45,207 bases of DNA from Streptomyces hydrogenans (GCF_014656075.1 NZ_BNBS01000068.1:564-45770), one strand, 5' to 3'; numbered from the stretch's first letter, positions 1-8,029 are shown. Numbers and translations are program-made. Notes: generated from the sequence alone by a model not told the origin.

Positions 1-1932
1 GGCGACCAGCGCGGTGGCGGCTTCCGCCGTGACGACAACCGTGGCGGTGGCGGTGACGACCGTGGCGGGGACAACCGTGGTGGCGACCAGCGCGGTGGCG
101 GCTTCCGCCGTGACGACAACCGTGGCGGTGGCGGTGGCTACCGTGGTGGCGACAACCGCGGTGGCGACCAGCGCGGTGGCGGCGGCTACCGCCGTGACGA
201 CCGCGGCGGCGACAGCCGTGGCGGCGACAACCGCGGTGGTGGCGGTTTCCGCCGTGACGACCGTCGGGACGAGCGGCCCTCGTCGTTCCGTCGCGACGAC
301 CGTCCCTCCTTCCCGCGTGACGACCGTGGGGGCGACAACCGCGGTGGTGGCGGCTACCGCCGTGACGACCGCGGTGGCGACAACCGTGGTGGCGGTGGCT
401 TCCGCCGTGACGACAACCGTGGCGGTGGCGGTGGCTACCGGGGCGGCGACAACCGCGGTGGCGACCAGCGCGGTGGCGGTGGTTTCCGCCGTGACGACCG
501 TCGGGACGAGCGGCCCTCGTCGTTCCGTCGCGACGACCGTCCCTCGTACCCCCGTGACGACCGGCGTGACGAGCGTCGGGACGACAACCGCGGCGGTGGC
601 TTCCGTCGGGACGACCGCGGTGGCGACCAGCGCGGTGGTGGCTTCCGCCGTGACGACAACCGTGGCGGTGGCGGTGGCTACCGGGGCGGCGACAACCGCG
701 GTGGCGACCAGCGCGGTGGCGGTGGTTTCCGCCGTGACGACCGTCGGGACGAGCGGCCCTCGTCGTTCCGTCGCGACGACCGTCCCTCGTACCCCCGTGA
801 CGACCGTCCCTCGTACCCGCGCGACGACCGGCGTGACGAGCGTCGGGACGAGCGGCCCTCGTCGTTCCGTCGGGACGATCGCGGTGGCGACCAGCGCGGT
901 GGTGGTTTCCGCCGTGACGACAACCGTGGCGGTGGCGGCGGTTTCCGCCGTGACGACCGCGGCGGCGACAGCCGTGGTGGGTTCCGTGGGCGGGACGACC
1001 GGGGTGGCGACCGCGGTGGGTACCGGGGCCGGGACGACCGTGGCGGCGAGCGCGGTGGGTACCGCGGGGACCGGGAGCGGAGCGACCGCGCGCCCCTCAA
1101 GCGGCTGCCGATCCCGCCGGAGGTCACCGGCGAGGAGATCGACCCCGATGTGCGCCAGGAGCTGATGAGCCTGCCCAAGGGGCTCGCCGACGACGTCGCG
1201 CGCAACCTGGTCATGGTCGCGCAGCTGATCGACGAGGACCCGGAGAAGGCCTACGGCTACTCCCGCGTCGCGCTGCGGCTCGCCTCGCGCGTCGCCGCCG
1301 TCCGCGAGGCCGCCGGCTTCGCCGCGTACGCCAACCAGAAGTACTCCGAGGCGCTGGCCGAGTTCCGTGCCGCGCGCCGTATGAGCGGCGGCGTGGACCT
1401 GTGGCCCGTCATGGCCGACTGCGAGCGCGGCCTCGGCCGGCCCGAGCGGGCGCTCGCCATGGCCGGCGAGCCCGAGGTGCAGAAGCTCGACAAGGCCGGG
1501 CAGGTCGAGATGCGTCTCGTCGCCGCCGGCGCCCGCCGGGACATGGGGCAGCTGGAGGCCGCCATCGTGACCCTGCAGAGCCCCGAGCTGGCGTCCAACG
1601 CCCACCACCCGTGGACCGCGCGGCTGCGGTACGCCTACGCCGACGCCCTGCTCGCCGCCGAGCGGGAGCAGGAGGCCCGCGAGTGGTTCGCCAAGGCGCT
1701 GGAGGCCGACAAGGACGGCGTCACGGACGCCTCCGACCGGCTCGCCGAGCTCGACGGGGTCGAGTTCGTCGACGCCTTCGACGAGGACGACGAGGACGAG
1801 GACCGGGCCGACGACGCGGCCGGCGACCGTGAGGACGAGCGGGACGTCACCGACGTCGCCGACGAGGACGACATCACCGATGAGGACGTCGTCATCGACG
1901 ACGAGGACGACGACGAGGACGACCGGAGCTGA
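1..1932 (+). CDS. RGG/RDD-repeat low-complexity protein with TPR-like domain and acidic tail (5' end outside window)
   Basis: Frame 1 is open from the first base of the window to a TGA at 1930-1932, giving 643 visible residues, and the true start lies upstream. Residues 1 to about 362 are a low-complexity array built from variants of GGGGFRRDD, NRGGGGGYRGG, DQRGGG, RRDERPSSFRRDD and RPSYPRDD, so almost only Arg, Gly, Asp, Asn, Gln, Phe, Tyr, Pro and Ser. From about 363 to 590 comes an alpha-helical, TPR-like region (for example KAYGYSRVALRLASRVAAVR and EAREWFAKALEADKDGVTDA). Residues from about 591 to the end are almost all Asp and Glu. A basic/aromatic RGG-like array beside a polyacidic tail suggests a disordered polyampholyte that could bind RNA or self-associate; that is inference. 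Streptomyces have a TPR-type hypothetical in this neighbourhood, and I know no assigned function. No in-frame start codon exists between 1 and 1149. Confidence 0.88.
   Translation, partial: GDQRGGGFRRDDNRGGGGDDRGGDNRGGDQRGGGFRRDDNRGGGGGYRGGDNRGGDQRGGGGYRRDDRGGDSRGGDNRGGGGFRRDDRRDERPSSFRRDDRPSFPRDDRGGDNRGGGGYRRDDRGGDNRGGGGFRRDDNRGGGGGYRGGDNRGGDQRGGGGFRRDDRRDERPSSFRRDDRPSYPRDDRRDERRDDNRGGGFRRDDRGGDQRGGGFRRDDNRGGGGGYRGGDNRGGDQRGGGGFRRDDRRDERPSSFRRDDRPSYPRDDRPSYPRDDRRDERRDERPSSFRRDDRGGDQRGGGFRRDDNRGGGGGFRRDDRGGDSRGGFRGRDDRGGDRGGYRGRDDRGGERGGYRGDRERSDRAPLKRLPIPPEVTGEEIDPDVRQELMSLPKGLADDVARNLVMVAQLIDEDPEKAYGYSRVALRLASRVAAVREAAGFAAYANQKYSEALAEFRAARRMSGGVDLWPVMADCERGLGRPERALAMAGEPEVQKLDKAGQVEMRLVAAGARRDMGQLEAAIVTLQSPELASNAHHPWTARLRYAYADALLAAEREQEAREWFAKALEADKDGVTDASDRLAELDGVEFVDAFDEDDEDEDRADDAAGDREDERDVTDVADEDDITDEDVVIDDEDDDEDDRS
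394..806 (+). repeat. Exact 170-bp intragenic direct repeat, period 243 bp
   Basis: Bases 394-563 and 637-806 read identically by eye over 170 positions. The offset of 243 bp is exactly 81 codons, so the duplication keeps the reading frame of the RGG-like protein. The whole of 1-1080 is built from shorter related units, but this pair lacks even synonymous differences, which suggests a recent unequal exchange or gene conversion. Confidence 0.85.
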
Positions 1933-1950
1933 GGCTCGGTGATCTGAGGA

Positions 1951-1979
1951 AGGGGCGGCACCCATCGGGTGCCGCCCCT
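1951..1979. terminator. Bidirectional hairpin terminator between convergent genes
   Basis: A perfect 13-bp stem (1951-1963 with 1967-1979) closes a 3-nt loop. It lies between the TGA of the TPR protein at 1932 and the stop of the minus-strand DUF1015 gene at 1999. There is only a short T run (CTTTCG) on the plus side, as is usual for Streptomyces hairpin terminators. Its position suits termination from both sides. Confidence 0.75.
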
Positions 1980-1998
1980 TTCGCGTCGGGTGCCGGGG

Positions 1999-3291
1999 TC
2001 AGTCCAGGGCCAGGCTGCGGAGGACCAGGCCCGTCGCCGGCTTGGGGCCGAAGGACGTCGACTTGCGGGGCATCGTGACGCCCTGGCGGGCCAGGTCGCG
2101 GACGACCTCCTCGCGGACCGGATGCATCAGGACCGCCGTGCCGCCCCGGCGTTCGGCCTGGGCGACGGCCGCCGCCGTGTCGTGGATGTAGGCGATGTCC
2201 TCGGGGGCGTCCGGTACGTGCCAGACGTGCTCCAGGAGCGTGGCGTGCAGGACCGTCGCGTCCAGGGTGCGCCAGGCCTCCGGACGGTCGGCGCGGACCG
2301 TGCGGGCCAGCAGGGCCGGGTCGGGGCGGTCCAGGAGGTGGAAGGCGCCGTCGCCCGCGAGGAGGAAGGCGTTGCCCTCGGCGGCGGCCCCCGCGAGGAC
2401 CTCCAGGGCCTCCGGGAGGGGGCGCTCGACGCGGCGGACCCGGAAGGAGTCGCCGACCGCTTCGAGGGCGTCCGCGACCGGCAGCCGGCTCAGCAGGCGG
2501 TGGATCGCGCGGACCCGCAGGGGATAGCGGACCGTGTCGATGAGGAGGACCAGGCCCTGGTTCCACGGACCGGGGGAGGCGTGCTCGTCGCGGAGCCGCA
2601 GATAGGTCGCCCAGCGGTGGTGCCCGTCCGCGATGAGCGCCTGGTGGCGGGCGAGTTCGGCCGCCACGGCCGCCTGCTCGGCCGGGTCGGTCACCGCCCA
2701 CAGGCGGTGGTGGAAGCCGTCCTCGGTCGTCGTGGCGAGCAGCGGCTCGCGCAGCACGGCGGCCTCGATCACCGTGTCCGCGCCGTCGCCGCCGCCCGGG
2801 TAGGTGAGGAGCAGCGGCTCCAGGTTGGCGGCCGTCGTGCGCATCAGGGCGGCGCGGTCCTCGACCACGTGCGGCATGACGTCCTCGTGGGGGAGGACGA
2901 TCCCCTCGTCGGGCGTGGTGAGTTCGAGGGCGCCGATGATGCCGCGCTGGAGGATGCCGTCGCCGCGCTGCTCGTACACGTACAGCGCCGGGCTCGGGTC
3001 GGGGGCGAGGACGCCGTCGGCCAGCCAGCGGTCCATGGTGACGGCGGCCTTGCGGTGGCGGGTGCCGGCCGTGACCGCCTGCGGCAGGATCAGCCGGACG
3101 ATGTTGTGCGGGTCGGCGGACTCCAGGTGGAGCAGCCCGTCAGGTCGTACGACGACGTCGTAGGGCGGGGACGTGACGGCCGCGAGGCTGCCGACCCGCT
3201 CGGGGACGTACCGGATGCCGCGGAAGGGATGCAGGCGCAGCCCCGCCGTGTCGTCGCGGACGGCGTCGGCCGCGTGACCTGAGGTGTTCAT
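1999..3291 (-). CDS. DUF1015 family protein
   Basis: 430 residues, ATG start at 3291, TGA at 1999-2001. The N-terminus (LHPFRGIRYVPERVGSLAAV then TSPPYDVV) and the segments ADPHNIVRLILP, YVYEQRG, DGHHRWATYLRLRDEH and SFGPKPATGLVL are characteristic of the DUF1015 family, found widely in bacteria and archaea as a single-domain cytosolic protein of about 400 to 450 residues. Length is normal. No biochemical role is established that I can state with confidence. It stands alone on the minus strand, convergent with the TPR gene and divergent from the HAD phosphatase (83 bp between starts), so the two may share a promoter region at 3292-3374. Confidence 0.85.
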   Translation of the reverse strand: MNTSGHAADAVRDDTAGLRLHPFRGIRYVPERVGSLAAVTSPPYDVVVRPDGLLHLESADPHNIVRLILPQAVTAGTRHRKAAVTMDRWLADGVLAPDPSPALYVYEQRGDGILQRGIIGALELTTPDEGIVLPHEDVMPHVVEDRAALMRTTAANLEPLLLTYPGGGDGADTVIEAAVLREPLLATTTEDGFHHRLWAVTDPAEQAAVAAELARHQALIADGHHRWATYLRLRDEHASPGPWNQGLVLLIDTVRYPLRVRAIHRLLSRLPVADALEAVGDSFRVRRVERPLPEALEVLAGAAAEGNAFLLAGDGAFHLLDRPDPALLARTVRADRPEAWRTLDATVLHATLLEHVWHVPDAPEDIAYIHDTAAAVAQAERRGGTAVLMHPVREEVVRDLARQGVTMPRKSTSFGPKPATGLVLRSLALD

Positions 3292-3374
3292 CTCGTCATC
3301 GTAGGCGCGCGGCGGCGATGAGCGATGATCGGGGGAGCGGGGGATTTACCGGCGGTGAGTGAGGAGCGGTGGTC

Positions 3375-4448
3375 ATGGCGCGAGACGGCCAGGAGCGGCG
3401 GACGGAACGGAGCCGGCCCGGCGGCAGCGCGGCCGCGCTGAGCGAGGCGTACGACACGGCCCTGCTCGACCTCGACGGGGTCGTGTACTTCGCGGGCGGG
3501 GCGGCGATCCCGTACGCGGTGGAGGCGCTCGGGGCGGCGCGGGACGGCGGGATGCGGCTCGCGTACGTGACGAACAACGCGCTGCGGACGCCGGACACGG
3601 TGGCCGCGCACCTCACCGACCTCGGCGTGCCGACGGAGCCGGGGGACGTGGTCACCTCGGCGCAGGCGGTCGCCCGGCTCGTCGCGGAGGACGTGCCGGA
3701 GGGGTCCCGGGTGCTCGTCGTCGGTGGCGAGGGGCTGCGGGTGGCGCTGCGGGAGCGCGGACTGGTCCCCGTCGAGTCGGCCGACGACGAGCCGGTGGCC
3801 GTCGTACAGGGGTACGGCGGGCCGGACATGGGATGGGGCCGGTTCGCGGAGGCGGCGTACGCGATCGGGCGGGGCGTGCCCTGGTACGCCTCCAACACCG
3901 ACCTGACGATTCCGGGCGCGCGGGGGATCGGGCCCGGGAACGGTGCCGCGGTCGAGGTGGTGCGGATCGCCACCGGCGGCCGGGTCGAGCCCAAGGTCGC
4001 GGGGAAGCCGCGGCCGCCGATGCACCGAGAGACCGTGCTGCGGACCGGGGCGGAGCGGCCGCTGGTCGTCGGGGACCGGCTGGACACCGACATCGAGGGC
4101 GCGTTCCACGGGGGTGTCGACTCGCTGCTGGTGCTGACCGGGGTCACCGACGCGGCGAGGCTGCTGTCGGCGGTGCCGGAGCACCGGCCGACGTACGTGG
4201 CGGCGGATCTGCGGGGGCTGCTGGTCGGTCAGCCGGAGGTCGTGGCGGACGGCGACGGCGGTTTCCGGTGTGGGGGGTGGCGGGCCTCGGTGAGCGGGGA
4301 CGCGCTCGTGCTGGACGGCACGGGCGAGGCGGGGGAGTCCGAGGCGCTCGACGGGCTGCGGGCGCTGTGCGGGGCGGCGTGGACGTGGGCCGGGGCCGGC
4401 GCGTGCGGGCTCGACGCGGGGAAGGCGCTGGCGCGGCTCGGGCTGTAG
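3375..4448 (+). CDS. HAD superfamily subfamily IIA (NagD-like) phosphatase
   Basis: 357 residues from ATG 3375. An in-frame GTG at 3369 is possible, but the ribosome-binding GAGGAG at 3361-3366 is better spaced for the ATG. Motif I is LLDLDGVVY (nucleophile and acid/base Asp pair), motif II is the VTNNA segment, the conserved Lys lies in KPRPPMH, and motif IV is VVGDRLDTDIEGA, so all HAD catalytic elements are present. The region between motifs II and III is the large C2A cap of subfamily IIA (NagD, 4-nitrophenylphosphatase, phosphoglycolate phosphatase). It is likely a cytosolic phosphatase of small phosphorylated metabolites, with substrate not predictable. A C-terminal extension of about 70 residues after the HAD fold (roughly 285-357) is not explained by the family. 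Confidence 0.85.
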   Translation: MARDGQERRTERSRPGGSAAALSEAYDTALLDLDGVVYFAGGAAIPYAVEALGAARDGGMRLAYVTNNALRTPDTVAAHLTDLGVPTEPGDVVTSAQAVARLVAEDVPEGSRVLVVGGEGLRVALRERGLVPVESADDEPVAVVQGYGGPDMGWGRFAEAAYAIGRGVPWYASNTDLTIPGARGIGPGNGAAVEVVRIATGGRVEPKVAGKPRPPMHRETVLRTGAERPLVVGDRLDTDIEGAFHGGVDSLLVLTGVTDAARLLSAVPEHRPTYVAADLRGLLVGQPEVVADGDGGFRCGGWRASVSGDALVLDGTGEAGESEALDGLRALCGAAWTWAGAGACGLDAGKALARLGL

Positions 4449-4463
4449 GGACCGGGCGGGGCG

Positions 4464-4488
4464 GGGCCCACGCGGGGACGGTGGGCCC
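4464..4488 (+). terminator. Possible hairpin terminator after the HAD gene
   Basis: A 7-bp perfect GC stem (4464-4470 with 4482-4488) encloses an 11-nt loop, 15 bp after the HAD stop codon. There is no T tract. The surrounding sequence is extremely G+C rich and could form several alternative hairpins, so this is a weak call. Confidence 0.35.
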
Positions 4489-4579
4489 GGTGGGCGCCCG
4501 CTGGGCCGGGTGGCTCGGCACGCGGGCAGCGGCCGGCAGTAGGCGGCTCGGGTGGCGGCCGGGGCCTGGTGAAGGCCGG

Positions 4580-4637
4580 GAGCCCGGAGGCCGGAGGTCG
4601 GAGCCCGGAGGCCGGAGGTCGGAGCCCGGAGGCCGGG
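4580..4637. repeat. Intergenic 21-bp tandem repeat, about 2.7 copies
   Basis: A 21-bp unit beginning GAGCCCGGAGG and ending GGAGGTCG is repeated at 4580-4600 and 4601-4621, with a partial copy at 4622-4636. It lies between the HAD gene and the iron-regulated ABC operon. Such short GC-rich arrays usually arise by slippage; no function is evident. Confidence 0.75.
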
Positions 4638-4678
4638 TGGCCCGGGGGATTCCGGGCCCCGACCCCTGCTAGATCAAT

Positions 4679-4697
4679 ATTGGGTAGGCTAACCTAA
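4679..4697 (+). promoter_or_regulatory. Iron box (DmdR/IdeR/DtxR-type operator) before the iron importer
   Basis: The 19-mer matches the DtxR/DmdR consensus TTAGGTTAGGCTAACCTAA at 16 of 19 positions; the right 13 bases (TAGGCTAACCTAA) are perfect. It includes a -10-like TAGGCT (4685-4690), and its end is 4 nt before the GTG start of the first permease. A repressor bound here with Fe(II) would block RNA polymerase directly. DmdR1 is the known iron repressor of Streptomyces. I found no convincing -35 element. Confidence 0.85.
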
Positions 4698-4701
4698 CCG
4701 G

Positions 4702-5757
4702 GTGTTGGTCGAGAGTCCCTCCCGTACGAGCGCGGAGCCGGCGAAGGCCGGGCAGACCCCGAGGCGCCGGAACTCCGTGCGCGCCCTCGGGCTGCTCGCC
4801 GCCGTCTGCGTCCTGCTGCTTGTCTGTGTCCTCAGCATCATGATCGGCGCCAAACCGGTGCCGGTCGGCGACGTGTGGCACGGGCTGTTCCACAACAGCG
4901 GCGTCGGCAACGACGTCGTCATCCACGACGTGCGGGTGCCGCGCACCCTGCTCGGGCTGCTGGTCGGCCTGGCGCTCGGCCTGGCCGGCGCGGTGATGCA
5001 GGGGCTGACCCGCAACCCGCTGGCGGAGCCCGGACTGCTCGGGGTGAACGCGGGCGCGGCCGCCGCCGTCGTCTCGGCCATCGCCTTCCTCGGCGTCACC
5101 GACGTCCGCGACTACGTGTGGTTCGCCTTCGCCGGTGCCGCCGTCGTCTCCGTCGTCGTGTACGTGCTCGGCGGCAGCCGCAGCTCCACCCCGGTGCGGC
5201 TCGCGCTGGCCGGCACGGCCGCCACCGCCGCCCTGTACGGCTTCGTCAACGCCGTCCAGCTGCTCAACTCGGCCGCCCTCGACCGGCTCCGCTTCTGGAC
5301 CGTCGGCTCGCTGGCCTCCGCCGACATGGACACCGTCGGCCGGGTCGCGCCGTTCATCCTCGTCGGCGCCGTGCTCGCGCTCGGCATCGCGCGGCCGCTC
5401 AACGCCATGGAGATGGGCGACGACGCGGCCCGCGCGCTCGGAGTGAGCGTCAACCGGACCCGGGTTGTCGCCATGCTCGCCGTCACCCTGCTGTGCGGCG
5501 CGGCGACGGCCGCCTGCGGGCCGATCGTCTTCCTCGGCCTGATGGTGCCGTACATGGTCCGGGCGATCACCGGCCCCGACATGCGGTGGATCCTGCCGTA
5601 CGCGGCCGTGCTCGCGCCCGTGCTGCTGCTCGGCTCCGACGTCCTCGGCCGGGTCGTCGTCCGGCCCGCCGAACTCCAGGTCGGCATCGTGACGGCCCTC
5701 ATCGGCGGGCCCGTCTTCATCCGCCTCGTCCGCCGCAAGAGGATGGCCCAGCTGTGA
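4702..5757 (+). CDS. Iron-siderophore ABC transporter permease, FecCD family (first)
   Basis: 351 residues from GTG 4702. A short basic N-terminus (about 30 residues) is followed by hydrophobic membrane segments. FecCD hallmarks are visible: VPRTLLGLLVGLALGLAGAV, TRNPLAEPGLLGVNAGAAAA, EMGDDAARALGVSVNRTR (the cytoplasmic coupling loop that meets the ATPase), CGPIVFLGLMVPYMVRAI and the C-terminal GIVTALIGGPVFIRLVRRKR. The family imports ferric siderophores, heme or cobalamin; the iron box upstream favours iron. It overlaps the second permease by 4 bp. The start is only 4 nt beyond the iron box, so the mRNA would have almost no leader. No solute-binding lipoprotein is encoded next to it. Confidence 0.92.
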   Translation: MLVESPSRTSAEPAKAGQTPRRRNSVRALGLLAAVCVLLLVCVLSIMIGAKPVPVGDVWHGLFHNSGVGNDVVIHDVRVPRTLLGLLVGLALGLAGAVMQGLTRNPLAEPGLLGVNAGAAAAVVSAIAFLGVTDVRDYVWFAFAGAAVVSVVVYVLGGSRSSTPVRLALAGTAATAALYGFVNAVQLLNSAALDRLRFWTVGSLASADMDTVGRVAPFILVGAVLALGIARPLNAMEMGDDAARALGVSVNRTRVVAMLAVTLLCGAATAACGPIVFLGLMVPYMVRAITGPDMRWILPYAAVLAPVLLLGSDVLGRVVVRPAELQVGIVTALIGGPVFIRLVRRKRMAQL

Positions 5758-6788
5758 CCACCAAGACCCTGCGGACCGGCGGGGGGCTCTCCCTGCGGTA
5801 CGAGCCGCGGGCCGCGCTCTGCGGCCTCGGGCTGATCCTGCTCACCCTCGGTCTCGGCATCGTCCTCGTCGGCACCGGCGACTTCCCCATGACGCCGGGC
5901 GAGGTCGTGGACACGCTCCTCGGCAGGGGCACGGTCGTCCAGGAGTTCGCGGTGCTGGAGCTGCGGCTCCCGCGGGTCCTCGTCGCGATCCTGGTCGGTG
6001 GCGCGCTCGCCCTCGGCGGGGCCGTCTTCCAGTCGGTCTCGCGCAACCCGCTCGGCAGCCCCGACGTCATCGGCTTCGGCCAGGGCGCCACCGTCGGCGC
6101 GCTGACCGTGATCGTCCTCTTCCAGGGCAGCGCCGTCGCCACCGCCCTCGGGGCCGTCGTCGGCGGTGTCGTCACCGGCGTCGCGATCTACCTGCTGGCC
6201 TGGAAGCGGGGAGTGCACGGCTACCGGCTGGTGCTCGTCGGCATCGGCGCCGCCGCCATGCTGACGTCCGTCATCCACTACCTCATCACCAAGGCCAACC
6301 TGACGGACGCCACCCGCGCCACGGTGTGGATGACGGGCTCCCTCGAAGGCCGCGACTGGACGCAGTTCTGGCCGCTGCTCGCCGTCTGTTGCGTCCTCGT
6401 GCCGCTGGTCCTCGGCCACGGGCGGGCGCTGCGGATGCTGGAGATGGGCGACGACGCCGCGTACGCGCTCGGCGTGAAGGTCGAGCGCACCCGGATCGTC
6501 CTGATGGCCTCCGCCGTGCTGCTCGTCGCCGTCGCCACCTCGGCGGCCGGGCCCATCGTCTTCGTCTCCCTCAGCGCCCCGCAGCTGGCCCGTCGGCTCA
6601 CCCGCGCGCCCGGCCCCAACCTGGCGGTGTCGGCCCTGATGGGCTCCGCGCTGCTGCTGGGCGCCGACTGGATCGCCGGGAACGCCTTCGGCGAGCGGCA
6701 GCTGCCCGTCGGCGTCATCACCGGCATCCTCGGCGGCTGCTACCTGCTGTGGCTGCTCGTCAGCGAACGCAAGGCGGGCCGGATATGA
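5754..6788 (+). CDS. Iron-siderophore ABC transporter permease, FecCD family (second)
   Basis: 344 residues from GTG 5754, which overlaps the TGA of the first permease (GTGA), so the two are translationally coupled. It has the same family signatures: LRLPRVLVAILVGGALALGG, SRNPLGSPDVIGFGQGATVG, EMGDDAAYALGVKVERTR, AGPIVFVSLSAPQLARRL and the C-terminal PVGVITGILGGCYLLWLL. FecCD permeases act as dimers, and with two different permeases in one operon a heterodimeric channel of the FecC/FecD or FepD/FepG type is expected. The upstream open frame that extends back to 4875 is only a shadow of the first permease. The stop TGA at 6786-6788 is followed by the ATPase gene. Confidence 0.92.
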   Translation: MTTKTLRTGGGLSLRYEPRAALCGLGLILLTLGLGIVLVGTGDFPMTPGEVVDTLLGRGTVVQEFAVLELRLPRVLVAILVGGALALGGAVFQSVSRNPLGSPDVIGFGQGATVGALTVIVLFQGSAVATALGAVVGGVVTGVAIYLLAWKRGVHGYRLVLVGIGAAAMLTSVIHYLITKANLTDATRATVWMTGSLEGRDWTQFWPLLAVCCVLVPLVLGHGRALRMLEMGDDAAYALGVKVERTRIVLMASAVLLVAVATSAAGPIVFVSLSAPQLARRLTRAPGPNLAVSALMGSALLLGADWIAGNAFGERQLPVGVITGILGGCYLLWLLVSERKAGRI

Positions 6789-6835
6789 CCCCCTCACCCC
6801 CGCACGCACCCGTACCGGACACCAGGAGCACCCCC

Positions 6836-7693
6836 ATGAGCGATCGGCAGCAGCAGCGGCTCGGGGCCGAGTCGGTCACCCTCGCGTACGAGCAGCGGGT
6901 CATCGCCCGCGACCTGTCCGTCGAGATCCCGGACAACTCCTTCACGGTCATCGTCGGCCCCAACGCCTGCGGCAAGTCCACGCTGCTGCGCGCCCTGTCC
7001 CGGATGCTCAAGCCCGCGGAGGGCCGGGTGCTGCTCGACGGCCAGTCGATCCACTCGATGCCGGCGAAGAAGGTCGCCCGGACCCTGGGTCTGCTGCCGC
7101 AGTCGTCGATCGCGCCCGACGGGATCACCGTCGCCGACCTCGTCGCCCGCGGCCGCTACCCGCACCAGGGCCTGCTGCGCCAGTGGTCGCCCGAGGACGA
7201 GCGGATCGTCCAGGAGTCGATGGAGTCCACCGGGGTCGCCGAGCTGGCCGACCGGTTCGTCGACGAGCTGTCCGGCGGTCAGCGCCAGCGCGTGTGGATC
7301 GCCATGGCCCTCGCCCAGCAGACCCCGCTGCTGCTGCTGGACGAGCCGACCACGTACCTCGACATCCAGCACCAGATCGACGTCCTCGACCTCTGCGCGG
7401 AGCTGCACGAGACGCAGGGGCGGACGCTCGTCGCCGTCCTGCACGACCTCAACCACGCGGCCCGGTACGCCACCCACCTCATCGCGGTGCGCGGCGGCGA
7501 GATCGTCGCGGAGGGCCCGCCGTCCGAGGTGGTGACCGCCGAGCTGGTCGAGCGGGTCTTCGGGCTGCGCTGCCAGGTCATCGACGACCCGGAGACGGGC
7601 ACCCCGCTCGTCGTCCCGGCCGGGCGGCAGGCGCGGGCCCGGCGGAACGTCCCCGCGCAGGAGGCCGTCGCGGAGTCCGTCCTACAGAAGTGA
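6836..7693 (+). CDS. Iron-siderophore ABC transporter ATP-binding protein
   Basis: 285 residues from ATG 6836, with AGGAG at 6824-6828. An in-frame ATG at 6785 overlaps the permease stop and would add 17 residues, but it lacks a ribosome-binding site. Walker A is GPNACGKSTL, the Q-loop lies in LGLLPQSS, the ABC signature is LSGGQRQRVWIAMAL, Walker B is LLLLDEPTTYLD and the switch His is in VLHDLNHAARY. This is the FepC/FecE subfamily. It powers the two upstream FecCD permeases at the inner face of the membrane. The last 12 bp overlap the 3' end of the convergent SCP2-like gene. Expression should follow the iron box at 4679. Confidence 0.93.
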   Translation: MSDRQQQRLGAESVTLAYEQRVIARDLSVEIPDNSFTVIVGPNACGKSTLLRALSRMLKPAEGRVLLDGQSIHSMPAKKVARTLGLLPQSSIAPDGITVADLVARGRYPHQGLLRQWSPEDERIVQESMESTGVAELADRFVDELSGGQRQRVWIAMALAQQTPLLLLDEPTTYLDIQHQIDVLDLCAELHETQGRTLVAVLHDLNHAARYATHLIAVRGGEIVAEGPPSEVVTAELVERVFGLRCQVIDDPETGTPLVVPAGRQARARRNVPAQEAVAESVLQK

Positions 7694-8029
7694 CCGGAGC
7701 CGCAGCAGGTCGCGGAAGCCGGCCTCGAGCCGGACCCGGCCGGAGGCCCACGCCTTGGCGAAGTTCAGCCGGCCGTTCACCATCGCGACCAGGTCGTCGC
7801 CGGTCATCGCGAGGCGGATCTGCGCCTTCTCGCGGGGCGGGCCGTCCGCCGTGGACTCGACGACCATGCGGCCGCCGGTGAGCCGGCCGGTGAAGGTCGT
7901 GTCGAGGTCGGTGAGGTGGCAGCTCAGGGTGCGGTCGAGCGCCGCCGCGCCCCGGACGGAGCCGTCCGCTCCCGCCAGGTCGCCCGCCAGCTTGTCGAGT
8001 GCGTCGCGGCACTCCGTGATCGTCGCCAT
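7682..8029 (-). CDS. SCP2 sterol-binding domain protein
   Basis: 115 residues from ATG 8029 to TAG at 7682-7684. The chain (MATITECRDALDKLAG, then TLSCHLTDLDTTFTGRL, IRLAMTGDDLVAMVNGRLNF, AKAWASGRVRLEAGFRDLL) has the pattern of the SCP2/sterol carrier domain, including the C-terminal 'G.l.v.Gd...l..l' motif. These small cytosolic proteins bind lipids or acyl chains; a specific ligand cannot be given. The open frame continues upstream to 8524, but only this part has family features. It is tail-to-tail with the iron ATPase (12-bp overlap) and divergent from the small hypothetical at 8072. Confidence 0.75.
   Translation of the reverse strand: MATITECRDALDKLAGDLAGADGSVRGAAALDRTLSCHLTDLDTTFTGRLTGGRMVVESTADGPPREKAQIRLAMTGDDLVAMVNGRLNFAKAWASGRVRLEAGFRDLLRLRSLL

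Noticed and set aside
1..1080. CRISPR-like repeat array
   Set aside because: The repeats have no unique spacers, vary in length, keep the reading frame and encode protein.
14..1165. Plus-strand Ala/Thr/Val-rich frame and minus-strand Ser/Arg-rich frames across the repeat array
   Set aside because: They are shadows of the in-frame RGG-like array; frame 1 continues directly into the TPR domain and has the normal codon pattern.
1969..3282. 437-codon plus-strand frame opposite the DUF1015 gene
   Set aside because: High GC leaves the antisense frame open; the minus frame has clear family motifs.
5112..6809. 565-codon minus-strand frame opposite the two permeases
   Set aside because: No family motif, and the plus-strand permeases are unambiguous.
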